A stretch of DNA of 64,000 nt from Gemmobacter lanyuensis (GTDB lineage: Bacteria; Pseudomonadota; Alphaproteobacteria; Rhodobacterales; Rhodobacteraceae): the NCBI RefSeq assembly GCF_014652355.1, contig NZ_BMYQ01000013.1, positions 50,234 through 114,233 on the forward strand, written 5' to 3'. This document shows, piece by piece, positions 34,242 through 43,562 of this stretch. The notes under the pieces are model-generated. The model did not search any database, was not told the origin of the DNA, and was given only the letters and a program-made list of their open reading frames with translations. A program made the position numbers and the translations under genes. Each line of letters starts with the position of its first letter. The stretch's first letter is position 1.

Positions 34242-35432
34242 TCAGAGATCATCCGTTGCGGTGACATGCGTGCCGTTCAGGACGCGATCGCTGGGATGCA
34301 GAATGACCTGATCGCCCGGGTGCAGCCCCCCAAGCACCTGCGCATGGATATCATCGCGTTCGCCCAGGACGATGGGCTGGATCTCGGCGCGATTGCCGCG
34401 GACCACGAAAGTTGCCCAGTCCGCACCATCTCGGAACAAGGCCCCGATGGGTATGGCCAGCGCATCCTGGACCGTCAGGACAGAGATCTGCGCGACGACC
34501 CGATAGCCATGCGCAAGCGCCTGCCAATCTTTGCGGTCGCCCGTCAGGCGCAACAGAACCTCGACCCGCTGCTCATCGATGCCCAAGGCCGATGTGCGGG
34601 TGACGGCGGTCGGTTCGACCTGCTCGACCTCGGCAGCAAGGTCGGGGCCGCCCCAACCAGTGATCCGCGCGGCAGCCCCTGGTCGGACTCGGACAGCATC
34701 ACGCGACAAAAGGTCCACCCGCAGCACCAGATCGCCCGGATCGCCAATTACGAGGATCGGGGTGCCCGGTTCGACGATCTGGTCATCTTCGGTCAGCACC
34801 TGCAACACCCGGCCTGACACCGGGGCGGTCACCGGCACGCAACAGGTTTGCTCTCCGCCAATGCCGAAAGGATCAAGCACCGCGGCTGCGCTGTCACGCT
34901 CGCGCTCCCGCATGGCGGCTGTGGCCCGGGCGCTGTCCACCATCGCCGCGGCCGTGTCCCGTTCCAAGAGGACAAAATCGAGCTGGTGACGCGGGATTGC
35001 ACCGCGATCGAATAGGGCGATGGAACGGTCGGCCTCGGTCATGCGGAAGGCCAGCGCCGCCTCGGCTTGGGCGAGCTGTGCCTTCGCCAGTTCGACCGCG
35101 GCGGCGGCGGCGGCAAGGCCCGCCTCGGCCACGGCGCGGGACCGTGCGTCGAGCAGGGCAGGCGCAACAGGGCCCAGCAGGGCCACGGTATCTTCGGCCA
35201 TGACCGCGTCGCCTGCATGCAGGCTGATCCGCTGCATCCTGCCGGCAATTGGCGCCGAGACGGTGAACACCTCGCGGATTTCGGACTTACCTTCCCCGGC
35301 AATCGTGACGTTGATGGTGCGCGCGGCGACAGTGGCCACCTCCACCTCGACCGCACGCGGCATCAGCGCCCACATGGCAAGGCCGAGGGTCGCGAGGGCA
35401 AGAATGACAAGGATCGCCCGGCGCATGGTCAC
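34242..35432 (-). CDS. HlyD/MacA-like periplasmic adaptor (membrane fusion protein)
   Basis: This 396-residue protein has one N-terminal membrane anchor (MRRAILVILALATLGLAMWAL). It is followed by a half-lipoyl/beta-barrel region (VFTVSAPIAGRMQRISLHAGDAVMAEDTVALLG), a long Ala/Glu-rich coiled-coil hairpin at about residues 85-190, and a second half-lipoyl block (CVPVTAPVSGRVLQVLTEDDQIVEPGTPILVIGD). This layout is that of adaptors linking an inner-membrane exporter to an outer-membrane channel. The start overlaps the stop of the FtsX-type permease by 4 nt. No outer-membrane partner is encoded nearby. Confidence 0.87.
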   Translation of the reverse strand: MTMRRAILVILALATLGLAMWALMPRAVEVEVATVAARTINVTIAGEGKSEIREVFTVSAPIAGRMQRISLHAGDAVMAEDTVALLGPVAPALLDARSRAVAEAGLAAAAAAVELAKAQLAQAEAALAFRMTEADRSIALFDRGAIPRHQLDFVLLERDTAAAMVDSARATAAMRERERDSAAAVLDPFGIGGEQTCCVPVTAPVSGRVLQVLTEDDQIVEPGTPILVIGDPGDLVLRVDLLSRDAVRVRPGAAARITGWGGPDLAAEVEQVEPTAVTRTSALGIDEQRVEVLLRLTGDRKDWQALAHGYRVVAQISVLTVQDALAIPIGALFRDGADWATFVVRGNRAEIQPIVLGERDDIHAQVLGGLHPGDQVILHPSDRVLNGTHVTATDDL

Positions 35433-37789
35433 TCTCGTGTTTTCAGAACCTCGATCAGGTCGAGGCGGTTGATCCGTTGCCGGACAGCAAGGGCAGAAAG
35501 GACCGCGGCGGCACAGGTGACCAGGCTGGCAGTGGCATGGACGCCCGGCCCGATGATGAAGGGCACACGGTAAAGGTCAGAGGAAAAGGCCGCAACCATG
35601 GCGCGCGCCATGGCATAACCAAGGAGCCAGCCAAGTGGCTGTGCAAGCACCACAATCACCGCCAATTCCAAGAACAGGATTGCGGCAACTTCGCCCTTGC
35701 TGAATCCGAGCACCCTCAGGCTAGCCATTTCCCTTCCCTGTTCGGACAGGGAAATACGGGCAAAATTATAAATCACCCCAACCGCGATCACACCGGCCAG
35801 TCCGACAAAGACCGTGATCATCACGGTGATGTTTTCGGCCAATGTCGCGCGGAACTGCGCAACCGTCAGCGCCATGACCGACAGAAACCCGGTTTCGGGC
35901 GCTGCTGCAGCCGCGTGAAAAAAGGCTGGCGCCTGATTTTCGTCGATCAGAAGATTGACGCCCGAGATCGCCTCGGCGCCGCCCGTCGCGCGGTGAAGTG
36001 CGCCCAGCTCCATCGAGGCGCCCAGACCAACATACCCAACAGACAGGCCGCTGACCGGCAGATTGACAGTACGTCGCGACCCATCGAGGAAGGCAACGGT
36101 AACGGTGTCGCCTTGTCGCACACCCAACCCCTGCGCCAACGCCTCCGACAGGATCAGGCCAGCTTCGGGCATGTCCATTGGGCGCAGGTCGCGGTCCAGC
36201 ACCCGCGACAGTTGTGGCATGGCCGGTCTGCCAAAAACCGTGACCCGGCGCGACACATTGCGGTGGCTGATCGTCGCGGCCACTGCCCGGAACGGCTCGG
36301 CTGCCATGACGCCGGGCATGGCGCGGGCGGCAAAGGCGGCGCGCGGCGGTTCGGGTTGGCCGAAAACCATCTGCACATCCTGCTGCTCGGCCCGGAAGAA
36401 GCTGATGTCGATCATCCGGTCGATCGAAGCGAAGGACCAGAGCGAAGCCACCAGGATTGCCACCGACATCGCCATTCCCAGCACCCCCGACAGCGTGCGC
36501 CAGGGCCGGTGCAACAGGTGTCGCAGCGTCATGACCGATGTCTGGCGCAGGCCAAGCTTCCGCCACAAGCTACCCCCTTGCGACCGATAATCCGCGGGTG
36601 CAGGCGGAGTCATGGCAACCGCGGGCGCCAAAAGCAGCACCGAACGGACCGACAAAAGCGCCCCGGACACTGCCGCACCCGCCGTCACCAAGGCCGCGAG
36701 GAAGAAGAGGCCCAGATCGCGCGAGAAGACGAGGAACGGAAACGCGAAGAACTGCGCGTAGATGTGCGCCAGTTCCGCCCCCATCCACTGCCCCGCCACT
36801 GCGCCCATGGCAATGCCGACAACCGCGATGGCCAGCACAAATTCGACATAGTGCTGCGCGATCGCACGCGAAGAATAGCCGATGGCCTTCAACAGGCCGA
36901 TTTGTTCGCGTTCCAGGGTCACAAGGCGCGAGAGCGTCATGTTGACCAGCATCGCCGCGACCAAAAGGAAGATCGGCGGCAGCACCTTCACCATCGTGCC
37001 CAGTTGCTTCAGTTCGGCATCAAGAAAGGCATGCGAGGTCTGATCTGCCCGCGCCGTGGCGCCGGTGCCGCCATAGGGGACGGTCAGGCGGTCGACCTGT
37101 TCGATCACCCAGTCGACCGACGCGCTCGGGGTAAGCTTTACCACCAGATTCGAAAAGGCCCCATCAAGTTCATAGGCGGCCGCAAGCGCCTGACGCGGCA
37201 ACCAGCCGATGCCATAGCGTCGCGGGTCGGGCATCATCTCGCCGGGGCCAAGAGCGTAGATGAACTCGGGCGACAGGGCAATTCCGGCGACCGTCAACTC
37301 GCGTCGTTGACCGTTGAGAACGAGCGCCAGGGTCATCCCCGGGCGCAGGCCATGAGCCGTGGCAAAGCCTTCCGACAGCACGACTTCGCGCGAAGACCCC
37401 GGATCGGCCAGCCGCCCCTGTCGCAGATGCAGACGGTTCAGCCCAGCCGCCCCGTTTTCCGGCAGCGAGACAAGGAGCATCGCTCCCGGCTCTTGCAGAC
37501 TCGGCAGGTCAAGTAACGCCAGCTGCACAACCCGCGCCTCGGCCGCCAGAACCCCGTCTATGGCACGCACATCGTCCAGCAGGGCCAAGGGTGCGCGGGT
37601 CACATCGGCAAAGACATCGGCAAAGCGATAGCTCTCGTAATAGCGCGTCCGAGTGTCGGAAAGCGAAGCAAACGCGCCGTTGCCCAAGATCATCGTCGCC
37701 ACCCCTGCCGCCAGCACCAGCGCAATGGCCAGCGCCTGCGGCCAAAGCCGGACTAAATCGCGCAGGACTTTGCGGCGCAGGGGAGGCAT
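35429..37789 (-). CDS. ABC exporter permease, FtsX/MacB-like with two FtsX domains
   Basis: This membrane protein of about 786 residues has an N-terminal transmembrane helix, a large periplasmic MacB_PCD-like region, and a first FtsX block (LPPIFLLVAAMLVNMTLSRLVTLEREQIGLLKAIGYSSRAIAQHYV). A second periplasmic region and a second FtsX block follow (FVGLAGVIAVGVIYNFARISLSEQGREMASLRVLGFSKGEVAAIL). Duplicated-FtsX permeases of this size partner a MacB/LolD-type ATPase. ATG 37789 overlaps the ATPase stop (TGATG); GTG 37792 and TTG 37795 are possible. It works by mechanotransmission, with the adaptor encoded downstream. Confidence 0.85.
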   Translation of the reverse strand: MPPLRRKVLRDLVRLWPQALAIALVLAAGVATMILGNGAFASLSDTRTRYYESYRFADVFADVTRAPLALLDDVRAIDGVLAAEARVVQLALLDLPSLQEPGAMLLVSLPENGAAGLNRLHLRQGRLADPGSSREVVLSEGFATAHGLRPGMTLALVLNGQRRELTVAGIALSPEFIYALGPGEMMPDPRRYGIGWLPRQALAAAYELDGAFSNLVVKLTPSASVDWVIEQVDRLTVPYGGTGATARADQTSHAFLDAELKQLGTMVKVLPPIFLLVAAMLVNMTLSRLVTLEREQIGLLKAIGYSSRAIAQHYVEFVLAIAVVGIAMGAVAGQWMGAELAHIYAQFFAFPFLVFSRDLGLFFLAALVTAGAAVSGALLSVRSVLLLAPAVAMTPPAPADYRSQGGSLWRKLGLRQTSVMTLRHLLHRPWRTLSGVLGMAMSVAILVASLWSFASIDRMIDISFFRAEQQDVQMVFGQPEPPRAAFAARAMPGVMAAEPFRAVAATISHRNVSRRVTVFGRPAMPQLSRVLDRDLRPMDMPEAGLILSEALAQGLGVRQGDTVTVAFLDGSRRTVNLPVSGLSVGYVGLGASMELGALHRATGGAEAISGVNLLIDENQAPAFFHAAAAAPETGFLSVMALTVAQFRATLAENITVMITVFVGLAGVIAVGVIYNFARISLSEQGREMASLRVLGFSKGEVAAILFLELAVIVVLAQPLGWLLGYAMARAMVAAFSSDLYRVPFIIGPGVHATASLVTCAAAVLSALAVRQRINRLDLIEVLKTRE

Positions 37790-38505
37790 CACCAAGAGAC
37801 CTCTGCCGGGGCTTTGCGCGAGGCGTTCACCCTCTCGGCGACAATGCGCCCGTCGGCAAAGCGCAGGACGCGATCGGCGATCTCTTGAATCGCGGCATTG
37901 TGGGTGATGACCAGCGTCGTCGCACCGATGCGGCGGTTCACCTCGACCAGCGCCTCCAGAACGCGCACCCCGGTGGCAGAGTCCAAAGCGCCGGTCGGCT
38001 CGTCACATAACAGGACTTCTGGGTTCTTGGCGATGGCGCGGGCGATGGCCACCCGTTGCTGTTCGCCCCCAGACATTTGCGCAGGGAAATGGTCGGCCCG
38101 GTCGGTCAGCCCTACGATCGCAAGCGCCGCTTCAGGTGTCATCGGATTGCGGGCGATCTCGGTGACCAGAGCCACATTCTCACGCGCGGTTAGGCTGGGC
38201 ACAAGATTATAGAACTGAAAGACAAATCCCACATGGTCACGCCGGTAAAGCGTCAGGCCCCGCTCATCCAGAGCCGTCAAATGGTGGTCCTTGAACCAAA
38301 GATCGCCCGAACTGGCCGCGTCCAGACCACCGACGATGTTGAGAAAGGTCGATTTGCCAGACCCCGAAGGACCAAGGATGACGATGAAATCGCCCTGCGC
38401 CGCCGTAAAATCGACCCCGCGCAGCGCCTGCACATCTCCGGCAGCAGAACGGTAGGTCCGGGTCAGACCCCTTGCACGAAACACGATTTCCGGCCTGTCG
38501 CTCAT
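37789..38505 (-). CDS. ABC exporter ATP-binding protein (MacB/LolD type)
   Basis: The 238-residue ATPase has Walker [11 protein letters not shown]-loop [17 protein letters not shown], signature [15 protein letters not shown], Walker [17 protein letters not shown] and switch His in LVITHNAAI. These are the LolD/MacB subfamily hallmarks. The start at 38505 is preceded by a GGGGGGT run; the longer frame adds 15 unrelated residues. It heads the three-gene exporter operon. Confidence 0.93.
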   Translation of the reverse strand: MSDRPEIVFRARGLTRTYRSAAGDVQALRGVDFTAAQGDFIVILGPSGSGKSTFLNIVGGLDAASSGDLWFKDHHLTALDERGLTLYRRDHVGFVFQFYNLVPSLTARENVALVTEIARNPMTPEAALAIVGLTDRADHFPAQMSGGEQQRVAIARAIAKNPEVLLCDEPTGALDSATGVRVLEALVEVNRRIGATTLVITHNAAIQEIADRVLRFADGRIVAERVNASRKAPAEVSW

Positions 38506-38879
38506 TCGCCACCCCCCTTCATCGTCTACGATTGCATGAGCATAAGCCATAATCCAACTGACGACCCATGACGTGGATCAAGGTATCTGGCGGCCTTCGG
38601 AAGCACCGAGGCTCGGATAGAGGCTTCTCTCGTTGTTTGCCAGTGGGAGTGCCCAAATCGATCGTCCCCGGACTGGAAATCCAACGGATCGCCCCGGCGT
38701 TTAAAGCGAGGTCGATTTCGTCCGCGAAACAGCGACGGACCAAAGGGTGATGCAGCTGCCCACGATCTCGGACAGGTAATCGCAAGCAACATGCAGATCG
38801 GCCGTGGCTCCATGGTGGTCGCGGTATGGGGGCACGACGAGTTGAAGGGCTGTGGCGATGGCAAGAGTGTTTGGCATGT

Positions 38880-39276
38880 GATGAAAGGTCGCCTTGGCCA
38901 GACCTTGTGCTGCGAGATTGTCCAGACTGATACCCATAACATTGGCCGGGATATGCAGCATTGCGACTGCCCCCTGCTCTCGGCCGGTCTCGATTTCCGC
39001 CACCAATACGCGGTTCACACGCCGCTTCGCGGCAAGGACGGCTTGGTCCTTCTGGCGTCGGCTGGCCACCAGCGTCCGGCCCACGATCTGCCTACCGCGC
39101 GCCAGAAAACCCGCCACGTTATTCGCCCGATCGTGCCAGCGAAACAGATCTTCAGATGCATCGGCCTTGGCCAGCGCCTCCCGGAAATCCCAGAGCGTGG
39201 CGGCGTCGGACACTGGGCCGGCGAAGCCAAGCCTACAGGACCGCATCCAGCTGAACCCGCCGCTTGCTCGCCTCAA
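38880..39276 (-). pseudogene. Remnant of an IS5-family (IS427/IS1031-like) transposase with internal deletion
   Basis: Residues reading LGFAGPVSDAATLWDFREALAKADASEDLF...GFLARGRQIVGRTLVASRRQ match my recollection of the N-terminal part of IS5-type DDE transposases (pattern VPDAKTIWTFRE...GQIVDATLVAAPKQ). The frame then jumps to sequence that can be aligned, more weakly, with the transposase C-terminus (RVNRVLVAEIETGREQGAV...ISLDNLA). The central catalytic DDE region is missing. The open frame continues to 38701 with non-transposase sequence. Terminal inverted repeats were not identified. It marks a past insertion between the exporter operon and the NRPS-like unit. Confidence 0.6.
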
Positions 39277-39551
39277 GGCTAAGCCTGTGCAGGCTCTACA
39301 GCACTAGGACGAGGAACTACAGCACCACTTCCGTTACGAACATACCGCGCGTGGCCCCGGCGCGGCCGCAAGCAGCGCGCAAGAGGATCGGGCGGAAGAC
39401 CTTGAGATCCGCCGCAGTGATCAGCACATCCATAAAATCGCCCCTGACGGAAATCTCCAAGCTACATCAAGCATAGCCAAGAGAAAGGTAAATCGCACCT
39501 GCACTGAAACAACATCAAGTTGGCACGTTCTGTGGTGGCGGCCAGATGAGG

Positions 39552-42317
39552 TCATGTCACCTCGGTGAACCAATGATAACCTTCTTCGCAGAGTCCGAGA
39601 TGAAGCCGTGTCACAGTGCGGAGGCCATGGAGAAAGGAAATGGAAATCTCACGCGTCTCGCCCGGTAGAAGGGCAAAAGGCAGCGGGACGGTCAGGTCAG
39701 GTTTTCGGTGCGGACGCCCTTGCTCGGACGGCGCAAGGCTATGGACGGTCAGGGCAATTCCGCTGATGGCCCCTTCCGCCCAAATCATCGGTCCGGCATT
39801 GGTGATACGGACCTTCAGCTGACCGCGCCCATCACCCTGAAAGCTGGTTTCGGCCGAGAGGGATACGCGACGCCCGGCGGGGCCGAGAGGTCCGCTGGGA
39901 TCGTGACGCGCGAGATCGATTTCTTCGCGCAGCGTTTGGGCCAATGCGGCCACATATCTTGGCTGAAAGAACTGCCCATGTGCCCCCGGAATATCGGCGC
40001 GGCGGCTTCGGGGTACATATCTTGGCCAGGCGGTCTGTGGCTGGGCGAATAGAAACCGTGGGTTATGCCTCGCACTCGCGGCCCCGAAAAGCACCAGATG
40101 TCTGCCAGCATAGGGGATGGGGAGCGCGCGCTCCATGAAGATCAGCGACGCGACATGCACCCCCGCAGTCCAAAGGTTGTTTGCCAGATTCAAGGCAATT
40201 GGCGCCGCCTGGCAGTTGCCGCCGACGACGACAGAAGCCAAGGACCCCACCGCGTCAAGGGCCCGCATTGCGTTCCCTGCGACTAGACGCTCGCGCCAGG
40301 GATCCGGGGCGTCAGGTGACACGATGCCATTTAGGGATCGGAACGCAAGCAAGGGCTGATCCGCCCCGAGGGCGCCTGCAAGGGCCTCCGCTTCGTTATG
40401 GTTGTTGAAACACCACACAAGCGGGGTGCGATCACCGTCAAGATTGAACCCGCGCATCGTCCCTTCGGCGTCAACCGCCGCCCCGGTCGAGCGGGCCATC
40501 AGGATGGACAACCGGCGAATTGTATCGCTGGCTCTTGAGGCTTCGTCCGTCGGGCGCTGGACCTCTGCCGCTGACATCCAGAGTGCACCCGGCGTGATTT
40601 CGGGCGTAAACAGTCCGCCGAAAGAACGCCCAAACCGCTCGGCAACCTCGAGCTCGATCTCCATCAGAGCAAGCGAATCCGCCCCAAGACCCTCGAGACG
40701 GTCGCCGGCGGCAACGGGGCGTTTCAACGCTTTCGACCAGATCGCCAGATACCCCGAGGGCAGGTCAGGATCGGTCTGGACGTCGGGGGTGACCGGGATC
40801 ATGCGCCGCAGCGCTCCCACGTCGCATTTGAAATTCGCGAGGCGCGGCATCGCGGACAGGAGGACGATCCTGTCCGGAACGAGGTGCGCGGGCACCTGCC
40901 GACCAAGCTCGCGGCGCATTTGATCTTCGGACAAGTGCGTCGATGCGGTTTCGACAAAGGCATAGACCCGCACGCGACCGCAAATCTCCTCTGCGAGGAC
41001 GACCGCATCCCTGACGCCGCCCAGTTCCCGTAAGGCAGCCTCGATCTCCACCGGATCGAGCCGGTAGCCCCGGATCTTGATCTGGCGATCTGCACGCCCC
41101 ACGAATTCCAGCAATCCGTCATTGCGCACCCGCCCAAGATCGCCGGGACGGAAGCAGCGCCAACCCGGTCGTCCCGAAACAGGGCGGAATGATGCTTTGG
41201 TGAGCGCGGGATCGTTCCAGTACCCCCGCGCAATATACGGACTTGAAATCTCAATGAATCCCACCTCGCCGGCGGCAACCTCCTGCCCGCCAGCGTCCAC
41301 GAGGCGCATCTCGCGGTCGAGAATGGCATGACCGACCGGCACGGTCACGCCGTCAGCAGCCCACCCATCCGGAATTGTCCATTCCCGGTAGAGTGTCGCG
41401 CACTCGGTCGATCCTATGCCGGTGTAGACGGAACAGCCCTCGGGCAGCCTTGCCCGCAGATCGCTGAGGTCGCGTGTCAAGAGGCGGTCGCCCGCGGTGT
41501 AAAGAACGCGCGCCTCAGGGCAGATGTTCCGCTTCTGCGAACTCATCAACGCGCGAAGGACAGGCGGCATGGCGTGAAGAACGGTGACCTTCCGTCGATC
41601 CAGATCCTCGAGAACATGCGACAGGCCCTCACGCCGCAAGTCGGACATACAGAGGGTCGCCCCGTTCAGCAGCGCTCCGAAGATGTCGCGGATGGCACCA
41701 TTCACGGCAGGAGAATAAAGCAGACTCAAGCGGTCCGCAGGCGTCAGTCTGACAGCTTGCGTGAATTGCATGACATCGTGAAGCAGGCCCGTCTGGTCTT
41801 GCCACACTCCCTTTGGCGTGCCTGTGGAACCGGAGGTATAAAGGACATAAGCCGGGTTGTCGGGACGGATCGGGGCCAGATCGACCGGTGCCGTGGGCAT
41901 GTGTGGGCTGATCAGCCGAAGCCCTTCGGGCATGTCCCCCAGCACCGCGCGGGCGTGTTCGGGCTCGCAGATCATCACCTGTGCGCCACTATGGGAAAGA
42001 ATGCGAAGAAGGTGTTCCGCCGGGAAGCTTGGATCAAGCGGAACATAAGGACGGCCCGCCAACAGCGCACCCATCATCGCGCATGGCATTGTCCGCGTGG
42101 CAGGCAGGAAAAGCGCAACTGGCTCTCCCTCGCCCGAAGCCGCCGCGATAAGCGAGGCGATGGCGCGGGCCTTCAGGGCAAACGTGCGATAATCGATCGC
42201 ACCCTCGGAATCCACGATCGCGACACGCGCCCCGAAGAGATCGGCAACCCTTAGAAAGCGATCCGCGACCGGCCTATCCAGATCGGCAGGGCCGAGGGGT
42301 GCGATATCCCAAGCCAT
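39552..42317 (-). CDS. One-module NRPS-like enzyme: adenylation - carrier - alpha/beta-hydrolase - beta-sandwich
   Basis: The 921-residue protein has an adenylation domain (1-505) with A3 YVLYTSGSTGTPKGV, A5-like YTGIGSTEC, A7/A8 FRPGDLGRVRNDGLLEFVGRADRQIKIRGYRL and the A10 Lys in LANFKCDVGAL. A carrier domain (about 520-590) has the phosphopantetheine Ser548 in LGADSL. A thioesterase-like alpha/beta-hydrolase domain (about 630-800) has its nucleophile elbow reading VVVGGNCQAAPIAL, so Cys702 replaces the usual Ser, with a candidate His in PGAHGQFF. A C-terminal Ig-like beta-sandwich (about 815-921) ends the chain. There is no condensation domain. It would activate one carboxylic or amino acid, tether it and transfer or release it. 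AAGGA lies 11 nt before ATG 42317. The UROD-like gene ends 7 nt upstream. Confidence 0.85.
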   Translation of the reverse strand: MAWDIAPLGPADLDRPVADRFLRVADLFGARVAIVDSEGAIDYRTFALKARAIASLIAAASGEGEPVALFLPATRTMPCAMMGALLAGRPYVPLDPSFPAEHLLRILSHSGAQVMICEPEHARAVLGDMPEGLRLISPHMPTAPVDLAPIRPDNPAYVLYTSGSTGTPKGVWQDQTGLLHDVMQFTQAVRLTPADRLSLLYSPAVNGAIRDIFGALLNGATLCMSDLRREGLSHVLEDLDRRKVTVLHAMPPVLRALMSSQKRNICPEARVLYTAGDRLLTRDLSDLRARLPEGCSVYTGIGSTECATLYREWTIPDGWAADGVTVPVGHAILDREMRLVDAGGQEVAAGEVGFIEISSPYIARGYWNDPALTKASFRPVSGRPGWRCFRPGDLGRVRNDGLLEFVGRADRQIKIRGYRLDPVEIEAALRELGGVRDAVVLAEEICGRVRVYAFVETASTHLSEDQMRRELGRQVPAHLVPDRIVLLSAMPRLANFKCDVGALRRMIPVTPDVQTDPDLPSGYLAIWSKALKRPVAAGDRLEGLGADSLALMEIELEVAERFGRSFGGLFTPEITPGALWMSAAEVQRPTDEASRASDTIRRLSILMARSTGAAVDAEGTMRGFNLDGDRTPLVWCFNNHNEAEALAGALGADQPLLAFRSLNGIVSPDAPDPWRERLVAGNAMRALDAVGSLASVVVGGNCQAAPIALNLANNLWTAGVHVASLIFMERALPIPYAGRHLVLFGAASARHNPRFLFAQPQTAWPRYVPRSRRADIPGAHGQFFQPRYVAALAQTLREEIDLARHDPSGPLGPAGRRVSLSAETSFQGDGRGQLKVRITNAGPMIWAEGAISGIALTVHSLAPSEQGRPHRKPDLTVPLPFALLPGETREISISFLHGLRTVTRLHLGLCEEGYHWFTEVT

Positions 42318-42324
42318 GGTTCGA

Positions 42325-43275
42325 CTATCCTTCTCGCGCAGCTCCCAGAAAGGCGTCGATGTTTGCTGCAGGTGTTTCCGGCCAAATGACGCAACCGGCC
42401 CCCAGCAAGAACCGCCTGTTCGCCATGCACGAACGAATGGCCTTGGTGGCCGCGAACACCTCGGCCGCGGTGCTTTGTGCCAGCAAGCTGGGCGCCAGCC
42501 CTCCTGCGAGCCAAAGGTCCGGATGTCGCGCCGCTTCGTCCAGGACGGCCGGGTTGTCCTCAAACGATGTATGAAGGATCGACCCGGCAAAGCTTGTAGC
42601 AAACCACTCCGGGTGCCCTGCACCGTGCAGATGGACCAGGTTCACTGCATCGGGACCAGCTGCCCGAACGCACGCCAGCGCTCGCCCCAGCCCGAGGGCG
42701 CCATATTCGGGTCTCGTGCCGTGTTGGACGGCCAAAAAGACACCATCCACCCCGATGTCCCGAAAAGTTTCAATCATTCGCACGGTGCGGTCGGTCAAGA
42801 CATCAAGCGCCGCCCTGACCAAATGCGGCACGGTATGGATATGATCCTCCCAAACGCCGCGGGCCAAAGTGCAGGCCTGGAACATCGGATCGAAGATCGT
42901 CTGTACCAATGGCGTCTCTCTGGGGATCTGGGAGCGCAATCGTCGGGCAGCCTGGAAGTGGAGTGACAAATGGCTCTCTGACGGAGAGCATTCAATCACC
43001 TTCATCCAATCCTCGGGGGCAGAGACGAGAGCGGGACCGAAATCACGCCGACCCAGCCTGTCGCCGGTCCAGGCATCCGTCTGGCCGAGGTCGCGCAATT
43101 GAAAACTCGACGCCGGGGTGATCTTTACGATGTCCGCAGGAAATCGCTGCTGGAAGGCCAGGGTGGCATCTACCAAGCCATCCACGCTCTGGTCCGCGAC
43201 CGGGTGATGGCGCCAGAGGGCAACCGGAGCTCTCAGACCTCCGGATAAGGAAGACACAACCCCCGCAGCCGTCAT
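42325..43275 (-). CDS. Uroporphyrinogen decarboxylase (URO-D)/MtaA-superfamily-like protein
   Basis: The 316-residue protein has the URO-D-type opening PVALWRHHPVADQSVDGLVDATLAFQQRFPADIVKITPASSF (about 17-58) and the C-terminal signature LLGAGCVIWPETPAANIDAFL. Unlike corrinoid methyltransferases MtaA/CmuA, the strand that normally carries the Zn-binding HxC reads HLHGAG (215-220), so the Cys ligand is absent. True URO-D active-site Arg/Asp pairs are not evident at the N-terminus. It is about 40 residues shorter than HemE. It is unlikely to be a haem enzyme; together with the NRPS-like gene 7 nt downstream it may modify or methylate a small molecule. The start at 43275 is chosen by alignment and GGAGGG upstream. 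Confidence 0.75.
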   Translation of the reverse strand: MTAAGVVSSLSGGLRAPVALWRHHPVADQSVDGLVDATLAFQQRFPADIVKITPASSFQLRDLGQTDAWTGDRLGRRDFGPALVSAPEDWMKVIECSPSESHLSLHFQAARRLRSQIPRETPLVQTIFDPMFQACTLARGVWEDHIHTVPHLVRAALDVLTDRTVRMIETFRDIGVDGVFLAVQHGTRPEYGALGLGRALACVRAAGPDAVNLVHLHGAGHPEWFATSFAGSILHTSFEDNPAVLDEAARHPDLWLAGGLAPSLLAQSTAAEVFAATKAIRSCMANRRFLLGAGCVIWPETPAANIDAFLGAAREG

Positions 43276-43380
43276 AGACGAGATGATCCCTCCGTGCCTC
43301 GGTCCATGTCGGCCACTGTGCCTCAGGTCGGGACATGCGTACCGACAAGGGCCGGTCCGAAGCAAGCTGAACTTACGATA

Positions 43381-43393
43381 GTTCATCCTGAAC
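43381..43393. promoter_or_regulatory. Palindrome GTTCA-TCC-TGAAC upstream of the URO-D/NRPS-like unit
   Basis: A perfect 5+3+5 palindrome lies about 105 nt upstream of the URO-D-like start, in AT-richer sequence. It shares the GTTCA/TGAAC half-site with the SorC-type sites A-D, but the spacer is 3 instead of 5-6 nt, so it is probably bound by another protein. Confidence 0.3.
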
Positions 43394-43518
43394 AAAGATT
43401 TCACGCTGCATTTACAATCAGATAGAAGTGATTCAGCTCGGCTTCGGCGGTCGATAGCAAGGCGATAACCCGGGCAAACCAAGGTCTGAGGTGGCCTAGA
43501 ATCTTGCGGATATTGTGG

Positions 43519-43537
43519 GCCCCGATGTCATCGGGGC
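43519..43537 (-). terminator. Hairpin after the amino-acid ABC operon
   Basis: GCCCCGAT (43519-43526) and ATCGGGGC (43530-43537) form a perfect 8-bp stem with a GTC loop, 25 nt beyond the aapP stop. The T-rich side (TGTTTTC) is on the + strand, so termination of the leftward operon would rely on the stem alone. Confidence 0.5.
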
Positions 43538-43562
43538 GCTGTTTTCAAGATATCGGCAAGGA

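Noticed and set aside
35477..37516. Long + strand open frame antisense to the FtsX-type permease
   Set aside because: His/Gln/Arg-rich shadow composition and no recognisable fold; the minus-strand permease has strong family motifs and membrane segments.
38791..39307. Small + strand open frames around the transposase remnant
   Set aside because: The minus strand shows the IS5-type residues; the + strand frames have no motif and overlap it entirely.
39299..39433. Short minus-strand frame beginning MDVLITAADLKVFRP, 45 codons
   Set aside because: It has an AGGGG-like upstream sequence but no homologue I recognise and loses plausible composition after 24 codons; too weak to list as a gene.
42325..43275. 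Housekeeping hemE
   Set aside because: Too short, lacks recognisable URO-D active-site motifs at the N-terminus, and is coupled to an NRPS-like gene rather than haem genes.
43381..43393. Fifth SorC-type site in front of the URO-D/NRPS-like unit
   Set aside because: Half-sites resemble GTTCA/TGAAC but the 3-nt spacer and the flanks differ from sites A-D.
42325..43482. Longer reading frame of the URO-D-like gene starting at 43482
   Set aside because: The extra 69 residues are Arg/Cys-rich and unlike the family, and would cover the likely promoter and the 43381-43393 palindrome.
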